Below the pieces are notes generated by a model. It had not been told where the DNA came from. It searched no databases and saw only the letters and a list, made by a program, of their open reading frames with translations. From contig JAAYQH010000010.1 in assembly GCA_012519365.1 (NCBI GenBank), positions 1 to 5,526 on the forward strand: a DNA stretch of 5,526 nt, given 5' to 3'. The DNA is from Planctomycetota bacterium. GTDB lineage: Bacteria > Planctomycetota > Phycisphaerae > Sedimentisphaerales > Anaerohalosphaeraceae. Of this stretch, positions 1-4,806 are shown piece by piece; positions within the stretch are counted from its first letter, which is position 1, and every line of letters starts with the position of its first letter. The position numbers were made by a program, and so were the translations under genes.

Positions 1-1
1 G

Positions 2-37
2 TTTTTGGCCAGGGAGGTCTCTGTTGGCGAAAATTAA
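2..37 (+). CDS. possible 3' end of an upstream gene (partial)
   Basis: In the second reading frame the window opens with eleven codons (FLAREVSVGEN) and then a TAA at 35-37, which would overlap the terminase start by 14 bases. Short overlaps of this kind are normal in phage late operons, and in lambda the gene before the large terminase is the small terminase. The piece is too short to recognise. It could simply be non-coding DNA holding the terminase ribosome site. Confidence 0.2.
   Translation, partial: FLAREVSVGEN
11..18 (+). promoter_or_regulatory. strong ribosome binding site of the terminase gene
   Basis: AGGGAGGT lies six bases (counted from GGAGG) before the TTG at 24. It matches the anti-Shine-Dalgarno sequence almost completely and decides the start: there is no ATG in frame nearby, and the frame is open further to the left. 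A TTG codon with such a strong site is a credible start. Confidence 0.7.
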
Positions 38-2282
38 TCCCACCCAAATCAAACCCGCCGAGCTGATACGGCTGCTCAACAGCGCCGGATTCGGGACGGT
101 GCTGACTGACAGCACGCTGCGTCGCCACCGCAATAGTGCCGGATACACCATCGGCGATGCCAAGTCGGTGGATTTGCTGCGGTATGCGGCGTGGCTGATG
201 CAGGCGTACATGGCACCGCCCAAACCGGAGCGGTCGTATGAACAGATGCGCGAGGCCGCGCGGCAACGTAATGCGGAATTGGCCCGTGCCGGCCAGGACA
301 TCGGCGAGATTCCCGAAGTCGTCAATCCGGAACGCAAGGCGCATGCGATGAGCAGTTTTAAGTTTTTCTGCGAGCGGTATTTTCCCGATGTGTTTTACCT
401 GCCGTGGTCGGAGGACCATCTGAAGGTGATTGATAAGATTGAGCAGGCGGTTCTCAAGGGGGGATTGTTTGCCCTGGCGATGGCGCGAGGTTCTGGAAAA
501 ACCTCGATGATGCAAATGGCGTGTCTGTGGGCAGCGCTGATCGGGGCGACGCCGTTTGTCTGCCTGATTGCCGCCTCGGCGGATAGAGCGCAGCATCTGC
601 TGGAGACCATCAAGGTCTGGCTGGAGACCAACGAGCTATTGGCTGAGGATTTCCCGGAGGTGACGTTCCCGATTCGGGCGCTGGAGCGGATCACCAATCG
701 CCAGCGAGGTCAACGACACAACGGCGTCCCGACCCGCATCGAATGGCTCAACGACAAGATTGTCCTGCCGACGATTGCCGGCAGCATCGCCTCCGGCGTT
801 GTCATCTCGTGCAGCGGGATGAAGGGGTCGGACATCCGCGGCCAAAACCACGCTCGTCCGGATGGCAAGGTCGTCCGTCCACAACTGGTGATGGTGGACG
901 ACCCCCAGACGACCGAATCGGCCTGGAGTCCATCACAATCCCAACGCCGTGAGGCGATTTTGGCCGGGGATGTTCTCGGTATGGCCGGGCCCGGCAAGAA
1001 AATCTCCGGTCTGATGGCCTGTACCATCATCCGGCCGGGGGATATGGCAGACAATATCCTCGACCGGGAAAAACACCCCGAATGGCAAGGCGAGCGGACC
1101 AAGATGGTCTATGCCTTCCCGACTAACGAAAGGCTCTGGCAGCAGTACGCCGAGCTCCGTGCTGATTCGTTGCGGAATGACGGAGATGGGTCCGAGGCGA
1201 CGGAGTTTTATCGCAAAAACAGAGATGCGATGGACGCCGGCTCAATCGTCGCCTGGCCCCAGCGACACAATACGGATGAATTGTCAGCGATCCAGCACGC
1301 CATGAATCTCAAGCTGCGGGATGAAGAGGCGTTCTTTGCCGAGTATCAAAACGAGCCGGTCGCCGAAAAAGAAGGCGAAGGGATGCTGACCGCCGATGAG
1401 ATGGTCCAAAAGCTCAATGGCCACCCACGTGGGCTTGTACCCTTGGGCTGTTCGGCATTGACACTGTTTATCGACGTCCAGCAAAAGGCCTTGTTTTGGA
1501 TGCTGTGCGGTTGGGAGCCGGATTTTACGGGCTATGTCATCGACTATGGCGTCTGGCCGGATCAGAAACGGATGTATTTTACGTTGCGGGATGTTCGCCG
1601 CACACTGGCTCAGCAAAAACCCGAAGCCGGTCTGGAAGGTGCGATTTACAACGGCCTTGAAAAGGTCTGCGATGAGCGGCTGGGTCGGATTTACAGACGG
1701 GAGGATAACCTGGAGATGCGGATTGACCGATGCCTCATCGATGCCAACTGGGGGCAGAGTACCGATGTGATTTACCAATTCTGTCGGCAAAGCCGTTTTT
1801 CGGGGATTGTTTTTCCATCGCACGGTAAGTATGTCGGGGCGTCCAGCATTCCGTTTTCCGATTACAAACGCAAAAAAGGCGACCGGATGGGCCTGCACTG
1901 GCGGATGCCGAATATCATCGGCAAACGTGTGGTGCGGCACGTTCTGATTGACACCAATTATTGGAAGAGCTTTGTTCAGGCCCGGTTGGCTGTGGCGATG
2001 GGTGATCCGGGGGCGCTTTCGCTGTTCGGGCGGGAGGAGGTCACGCATCGCCTCTTGGCCGAGCATTTGACGGCTGAATACTGTGTCCGCACAGCAGCAA
2101 AAGACCGCGTGGTCGATGAATGGAAACTCAAGGCCATCCGTCCGGACAACCACTGGCTGGACTGTCTGGTCGGCTGTGCGGTCGCGGCCTCGATGCAGGG
2201 GGTCAAACTGTTCGGGACGCAGAGTGAAACATTTGAGAAACGCAAACGTCTGAAACTGTCGGACTTGGCACGGAGGAAATAA
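24..2282 (+). CDS. phage terminase large subunit, GpA-like, with N-terminal DNA-binding extension
   Basis: This is the packaging motor: it cuts concatemeric phage DNA and pumps it into the procapsid through the portal using ATP. The ATPase shows a Walker A motif ARGSGKTS (about residues 154-161), a Walker B LVMVDD (288-293) and a likely coupling motif MACTII (331-336). The RNase H-like nuclease shows TLFIDVQ (D484), RCLIDANWG (D573) and DNHWLDCLVG (D713), the expected acidic triad. The stretch around LIDANWGQSTDVIYQFC and VLIDTNYWKS resembles the GpA (lambda) family. At 752 residues it is about 110 longer than lambda gpA (641). The excess is at the N-terminus: residues ~12-60 look like a helix-turn-helix followed by a charged helix (~70-90), reminiscent of the small subunit Nu1. 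The start is the TTG at 24, chosen for its strong ribosome site. The gene overlaps the next one by one base (TAATG). The reading frame is intact, so the enzyme could be active. Confidence 0.93.
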   Translation: MAKINPTQIKPAELIRLLNSAGFGTVLTDSTLRRHRNSAGYTIGDAKSVDLLRYAAWLMQAYMAPPKPERSYEQMREAARQRNAELARAGQDIGEIPEVVNPERKAHAMSSFKFFCERYFPDVFYLPWSEDHLKVIDKIEQAVLKGGLFALAMARGSGKTSMMQMACLWAALIGATPFVCLIAASADRAQHLLETIKVWLETNELLAEDFPEVTFPIRALERITNRQRGQRHNGVPTRIEWLNDKIVLPTIAGSIASGVVISCSGMKGSDIRGQNHARPDGKVVRPQLVMVDDPQTTESAWSPSQSQRREAILAGDVLGMAGPGKKISGLMACTIIRPGDMADNILDREKHPEWQGERTKMVYAFPTNERLWQQYAELRADSLRNDGDGSEATEFYRKNRDAMDAGSIVAWPQRHNTDELSAIQHAMNLKLRDEEAFFAEYQNEPVAEKEGEGMLTADEMVQKLNGHPRGLVPLGCSALTLFIDVQQKALFWMLCGWEPDFTGYVIDYGVWPDQKRMYFTLRDVRRTLAQQKPEAGLEGAIYNGLEKVCDERLGRIYRREDNLEMRIDRCLIDANWGQSTDVIYQFCRQSRFSGIVFPSHGKYVGASSIPFSDYKRKKGDRMGLHWRMPNIIGKRVVRHVLIDTNYWKSFVQARLAVAMGDPGALSLFGREEVTHRLLAEHLTAEYCVRTAAKDRVVDEWKLKAIRPDNHWLDCLVGCAVAASMQGVKLFGTQSETFEKRKRLKLSDLARRK
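2272..2276 (+). promoter_or_regulatory. ribosome binding site for the zinc-ribbon gene, inside the terminase end
   Basis: GGAGG lies within the last codons of the terminase, five bases before the ATG at 2282. With the TAATG stop/start overlap this indicates translational coupling of the two genes. Confidence 0.6.
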
Positions 2283-2467
2283 TGTCGAATAAAATGGTCT
2301 TATCGGAAATGCAACACACACAATCCAAAGGTCTGGAATGCCTGGGCTGCGGCTGTTATCAGTTTTACACCGCCTGGACGCGGCACTACAAAAATCGCAC
2401 GGTGCGTTCGAAAGTTTGTCGGCATTGCGGACGAAAACATCAGACCGTCGAGCGGGTGGTCAAATAG
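2282..2467 (+). CDS. small zinc-ribbon protein of the phage packaging operon
   Basis: A 61-residue basic protein with two cysteine pairs, C20-x2-C23 (a further Cys at 25) and C46-x2-C49, separated by 22 residues rich in Arg, Lys and Tyr. This is a zinc-ribbon layout. The second knuckle, VCRHCGRKHQTVERV, resembles the one in the N-terminal zinc ribbon of NrdR-type regulators (C..CG.R..T.E), but no other NrdR domain is present. It is coupled to the terminase by a one-base overlap and a good ribosome site. From its position it may bind DNA or RNA during packaging or regulate late genes. That is inference; no function is demonstrated for such proteins that I can name. The alternative is a small structural zinc protein. 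Confidence 0.75.
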   Translation: MSNKMVLSEMQHTQSKGLECLGCGCYQFYTAWTRHYKNRTVRSKVCRHCGRKHQTVERVVK

Positions 2468-2511
2468 TTTTACACATCTGTAATCGAACTTTTTTTGACG
2501 TGATTTTTTGA

Positions 2512-2540
2512 TTGTTGACCTTCGTTGGATTGCGTATGAT
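2512..2540 (+). promoter_or_regulatory. possible sigma70-type promoter
   Basis: A -10-like TATGAT at 2535-2540 (5 of 6 matches) sits 17 bases after a weak -35-like TTGTTG at 2512-2517. The DNA before it (2468-2516) is full of T-runs, unlike the surrounding coding DNA, and could act as an UP-type region. A better-looking TTGACC at 2515-2520 is only 14 bases from the -10, which is too close. Transcription would begin near 2547. Planctomycete promoter consensus is not something I can apply with certainty, so this is a moderate-to-weak call. Confidence 0.35.
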
Positions 2541-2546
2541 CGCAGC

Positions 2547-2669
2547 AGTAGCATAACGCTCTTTTGAAAACTTGGGTTCGCCAGACCGACCGGCCAGTTG
2601 GATAAGGCGAAGTAATGCAAAAATCAAGACGGCAGTGAGGTGCCTCACCATCTCGCTGCCGTCTTTTTT
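2547..2669 (+). ncRNA. candidate structured RNA between phage genes (non-coding gap)
   Basis: The gap 2468-2691 has no credible ORF on either strand apart from a frame antisense to the portal. Its RNA can fold into stacked helices. GCATAAC (2551-2557) pairs with GTAATGC (2612-2618), six of seven pairs. TTCGCC (2577-2582) pairs with GGCGAA (2606-2611). CCGAC (2586-2590) pairs with GTTGG (2597-2601) around the loop CGGCCA. A strong terminator follows. With the possible promoter just upstream this would be a ~120-nt small RNA. Alternatively it is a regulatory leader for the gpW-like and portal genes. I do not recognise it as a known riboswitch or sRNA class. The helices were found by eye and each is short, so chance pairing cannot be excluded. 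Confidence 0.4.
2626..2669 (+). terminator. rho-independent terminator inside the phage operon
   Basis: AAGACGGCAGTGAG (2626-2639) pairs with CTCGCTGCCGTCTT (2652-2665) in a 14-bp stem with a single U-G wobble, and the stem runs into a T-run at 2664-2669. It reads on the + strand and would stop transcripts coming from the terminase and zinc-ribbon genes, or from the candidate RNA. The loop contains CTCAC (2644-2648), which can pair instead with GTGAG (2635-2639) in the left arm. Confidence 0.85.
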
Positions 2670-2691
2670 GCGCCCATCGGAAAGGTGATGT

Positions 2692-2883
2692 ATGGGTTTG
2701 GACAACAAAATCAGTGAAGTAGCACAAGGGCCGTCAAAGGCCAGCGGCGACGCGGGGTCGGTTGAGCAGCAAAATCTCAAAGACCTCGTCGAGGCGGATA
2801 AGTATCTGGCCCAGAAAAGCGCCTCACGCCGGCGGGGTCTGGGAATCAAGCGGGTACAGCTCATCCCACCGGGAGCGGTGTGA
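2692..2883 (+). CDS. small gpW-like head protein candidate
   Basis: A 63-residue protein located exactly where lambda carries gene W, between the large terminase and the portal. gpW (68 residues) is the head-completion protein that joins head to tail. The N-terminal half is polar (ISEVAQGPSKASGDAGSVEQ). A helix follows (NLKDLVEADKYLAQKSA), then a basic stretch SRRRGLGIKR and a proline-rich end LIPPGAV. The overall plan, helices then a basic C-terminal segment with GL/GI, fits gpW loosely, but sequence identity to lambda W is not evident to me. The start at ATG 2692 has AAGGTGAT just before it (2682-2689); the ATG at 2688 gives only a nine-codon frame. Since a terminator lies 22 bases upstream with no room for a promoter, expression must rely on read-through or antitermination. 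Confidence 0.6.
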   Translation: MGLDNKISEVAQGPSKASGDAGSVEQQNLKDLVEADKYLAQKSASRRRGLGIKRVQLIPPGAV

Positions 2884-2896
2884 ATGGACAATGGAC
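2883..2896 (+). repeat. short tandem repeat AATGGAC x2
   Basis: Two perfect adjacent copies of AATGGAC (2883-2889 and 2890-2896) lie in the 35-base spacer before the portal gene. Each creates an ATG: 2884 opens a 12-codon frame and 2891 a 13-codon frame, neither in the portal frame. It may be accidental or slippage-derived. Confidence 0.5.
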
Positions 2897-2918
2897 GAAG
2901 GGCGAATGTTTTTGAAAT

Positions 2919-4010
2919 ATGAAGTGGTTTAAGCGCAAAACCAAGGTTTCGAGCGGCCCTAAAACGGTGACGTTGCGGGCGCGCTATGATGCGGCGCAGC
3001 AGTCGGCCGAGTATGCCCGGTACTGGCAGCACGCCGACGGGCTTAGCGCTGCGTCGGCGATGACGCCGGACGTGCGCCGGACGCTGCGCAACCGCGCTCG
3101 CTACGAGGTGGCCAACAACTCCTACGCCTTCGGGATTGTCGAGACGCTGGCCGATTATCTGATCGGCACCGGTCCGCGGCTGCAATTGCGTTTGCCCGAT
3201 ACCATCCAGTGCAATTGGGTTGAGGCGCAGTTTGAGCAGTGGGCCGAGGCGGTGCGGCTGACCGACAAGCTCAAGACGATGCGCAGGTCGTATGCGACCG
3301 ACGGCGAGGCGTTTGCGATGATGACCACCAACCCGGCGCTGGATACGACCGTCAAGCTGGATTTTCAACTGATCGAGGCCGACCGGGTGGAAACGCCCAT
3401 TCAGTTGATGGGCGATGATCGGTTTAACGACGGTATCGAGTATGATGTCTATGGCAATCCGGCGTTCTATTACGTGTTGAAAGACCATCCGGGTGATATA
3501 GGGGCTGTCAGTCAGGACTATCTGCGGGTTCCGGCCAGCGCGATGGTGCATTGGTACAAACACCTGCGTCCCGGCCAGCGTCGGGGGATTTGCGAATTGA
3601 CGCCGGCCTTGAATCTGTTTGCCCAGCTGCGGCGGTATGCACTGGCGGTGTTGGCGGCAGCCGAGACGGCGGCCGAGTTTGCGATGGTGCTCTTTACAAA
3701 AACCCCGCCGGGCGGTGAGGCGGCCGACTGTGAGCCGATGGACAGGGTCGAACTGGAACGGCGGATGGCGACGGTCCTGCCCGAAGGGTGGGAATTGAGC
3801 CAAGTCCGTCCCGAACAGCCGACGACGGCGTATCGGGACTTTGTCAAGCAGACGCTCTGTGAGATTTGCCGGTGTCTGTGTATGCCGTTCGGCATCGCGT
3901 TTGGTAATTTTGAGGGCTACAATTATGCGTCAGGTCGTCTGGATCACCAGCCAGCTAAACTACAAAGTGTTTCCTTCCGCTGGGGCTACCAAAAAATGGA
4001 AGCGTTTTAA
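2919..4010 (+). CDS. phage portal protein, lambda gpB family, C-terminally truncated
   Basis: The portal forms the dodecameric ring at one capsid vertex through which the terminase pumps DNA. The N-terminal signature of the family is visible (RRTLRNRARYEVANNSYAFG about 53-72, LADYLIGTGPRL about 77-88). So are the central VHWYKHLRPGQRRGI (210-224) with LTPALNLFAQLRRYALAVLAAAETAA, and the late motif MPFGIAFGNFEGYNYASGRLDHQ (322-344, key residues NYASGR). Directly after that motif the homology stops. The final 19 residues (from PAKLQSVSF) are unlike a portal and are read through an opposite-strand terminator. At 363 residues it is far shorter than lambda gpB (533), so roughly the last third is missing and the product is probably non-functional. 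The start at ATG 2919 is limited by an in-frame TGA at 2913-2915 and has only a poor ribosome site. Confidence 0.88.
   Translation: MKWFKRKTKVSSGPKTVTLRARYDAAQQSAEYARYWQHADGLSAASAMTPDVRRTLRNRARYEVANNSYAFGIVETLADYLIGTGPRLQLRLPDTIQCNWVEAQFEQWAEAVRLTDKLKTMRRSYATDGEAFAMMTTNPALDTTVKLDFQLIEADRVETPIQLMGDDRFNDGIEYDVYGNPAFYYVLKDHPGDIGAVSQDYLRVPASAMVHWYKHLRPGQRRGICELTPALNLFAQLRRYALAVLAAAETAAEFAMVLFTKTPPGGEAADCEPMDRVELERRMATVLPEGWELSQVRPEQPTTAYRDFVKQTLCEICRCLCMPFGIAFGNFEGYNYASGRLDHQPAKLQSVSFRWGYQKMEAF
3951..3990. other. phage-chromosome junction zone
   Basis: Portal similarity ends at 3950, and a terminator for the right-hand, opposite-strand gene begins at 3991. The change from phage to host-type DNA must therefore fall in or next to these 40 bases. 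There is no visible tRNA end, direct repeat or integrase here, so this is unlikely to be a normal attachment site. A deletion, illegitimate recombination or an assembly join would all look like this. Confidence 0.6.
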
Positions 4011-4018
4011 TCGCTTCC
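3991..4018 (-). terminator. rho-independent terminator downstream of the PEP-CTERM gene
   Basis: Read on the - strand, GGAAGCG, a 7-base loop and CGCTTCC form a perfect 7-bp stem (4012-4018 with 3998-4004), followed by A and six T (3991-3997). The polarity is clear: the T-run exists only for - strand transcripts. It therefore serves the surface-protein gene ending at 4099 and not the portal, whose last codons it overlaps. Confidence 0.7.
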
Positions 4019-4055
4019 GCCCCGTTCTTTTACAAGTTCATAGCGATTTTATAAT

Positions 4056-4091
4056 AGAAAGGGCCTGCAGGGAAACGGGTAGGCCCTTTCT
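4056..4091 (-). terminator. strong hairpin just after the PEP-CTERM stop, likely first terminator
   Basis: AGAAAGGGCCT (4056-4066) and AGGCCCTTTCT (4081-4091) form a perfect 11-bp stem around a 14-base loop, seven bases beyond the PEP-CTERM stop codon. On the - strand it is followed by ATTATAAAAT, not a clean T-run, so it is a weak intrinsic terminator at best or a 3'-end protecting hairpin. A second hairpin with a proper T-run follows at 3991-4018. Confidence 0.5.
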
Positions 4092-4098
4092 CTGTGCG

Positions 4099-4722
4099 TC
4101 AGCGGCGTTGACGTTTCGGCAGAAGTACGCCGCCGGCGGCTAAGAAGAGCAGGGTTAAAGGTTCGGGGATAATGACGTTGATATTCGTCCATACTGGGTC
4201 ATAGGTGGCATCATCGATAAATTCGATACTAAAACCAGAACCGTCATTCCAAACCCCTGTAATGCCGGTTATCTTTTCGTTGGCGTATAGCCATGACCAG
4301 CCCGGCTGGCAATAAAGGTCTATGCGTGGGTCGGAATTTGTCTTTGTGGTGAACTGCATACTTTTAATGAGGTTAATGCTTCCGCCCCTAAGCTCTGCTG
4401 TGGCATTACCGCGCATAGTAATCAGCTCAGTTACTCCACCTAAAAAAAACAATTGACTGTTGTCATAAGCTACAATATCATAAATCCCACTTGGATAATC
4501 ATCCCACGGCGGCAAAAGCGGTGTTGAGGTGGATTTCACTATCAGAACCCCATTTTCTCTTACGGAAATTCTATCTGCTCCGCCGCCATCGACGACAAGT
4601 GGAAAGTTAGAGGTGCTCCACCTCACACTATATTCATATTGGCCTGCTGTAATAAAGCCATCGCTGTACCCGGCAAAACCGGCAGACACACAAACAAAAA
4701 ACATTGCCAATCTTTTCATCAT
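4099..4722 (-). CDS. PEP-CTERM sorting domain protein
   Basis: A 207-residue exported protein. The N-terminus MMKRLAMFFVCVSAGFAG is a signal peptide with a basic start and a hydrophobic core. The C-terminus has the three-part PEP-CTERM signal: PEP (186-188), a hydrophobic helix LTLLFLAAGGVLLP, and the basic tail KRQRR. Such proteins are recognised and cleaved by an exosortase, usually in bacteria that make exopolysaccharide. The middle contains short segments such as ISVRENGVLIVKSTS and VAYDNSQLFFLGGVTELITMRGNATAELRGGSIN, which look like a parallel beta solenoid. No catalytic motif is visible. I chose ATG 4722 because GGAG lies six bases before it; ATG 4719 is nearly equivalent, and ATG 4734 or 4779 lacks a good site and would spoil the signal peptide. 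The gene is A/T-richer than the phage genes. No exosortase gene is in the window. Confidence 0.88.
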   Translation of the reverse strand: MMKRLAMFFVCVSAGFAGYSDGFITAGQYEYSVRWSTSNFPLVVDGGGADRISVRENGVLIVKSTSTPLLPPWDDYPSGIYDIVAYDNSQLFFLGGVTELITMRGNATAELRGGSINLIKSMQFTTKTNSDPRIDLYCQPGWSWLYANEKITGITGVWNDGSGFSIEFIDDATYDPVWTNINVIIPEPLTLLFLAAGGVLLPKRQRR

Positions 4723-4747
4723 CAGTTTCTCCATTCTTTTTAGGTTC

Positions 4748-4777
4748 GCTGTGTGTGGGAATTTTCCCGCACACAGC
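4748..4777. repeat. 13-bp inverted repeat between the two surface-protein genes
   Basis: GCTGTGTGTGGGA (4748-4760) faces TCCCGCACACAGC (4765-4777) across a 4-base loop. The one imperfect pair is a U-G wobble in + strand RNA but a C-A mismatch in - strand RNA, and neither side has a T-run. It lies 29 bases after the stop of the dockerin-type gene and 25 bases before the PEP-CTERM start. It could be a factor-binding palindrome, a processing site or a weak transcription barrier. Confidence 0.6.
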
Positions 4778-4806
4778 AATCGGGTTATCTCGTCAAAATA
4801 AAGTTT

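Noticed and set aside
395..1102. Several shorter open frames on both strands within the terminase
   Set aside because: Low-complexity shadow translations overlapping the Walker A and B coding stretches, with no ribosome sites or motifs.
1284..2321. A 345-codon open frame on the - strand opposite the terminase
   Set aside because: It lies entirely antisense to conserved terminase nuclease motifs, its product has no recognisable domain, and it follows from the third-position G/C bias of the real gene.
2515..2520. TTGACC as the -35 box of the candidate promoter
   Set aside because: Only 14 bases separate it from TATGAT, too short for a sigma70 promoter.
2571..2600. tRNA-like GGGTTCG in the RNA gap
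   Set aside because: No acceptor stem, anticodon arm or correctly spaced T-arm could be built on either strand.
2460..3803. A 447-codon open frame on the - strand opposite the portal and the RNA gap
   Set aside because: The translation is a His/Arg/Pro-rich antisense product of the clearly recognisable portal gene, and it runs through the terminator at 2626-2669.
3951..3990. Prophage attachment site at the junction
   Set aside because: It falls inside the portal gene, with no core repeat, tRNA end or integrase visible; a normal att site would not split a late gene.
3841..4143. A 100-codon + strand frame crossing the portal end and the hairpins
   Set aside because: It is out of frame with the portal motifs, crosses two terminators and has no recognisable domain.
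4723..4779. Longer N-terminus of the PEP-CTERM protein (ATG at 4779 or 4734)
   Set aside because: It would add a polar stretch ahead of the signal peptide and start in or near the inverted repeat, whereas GGAG at the right distance supports 4722.
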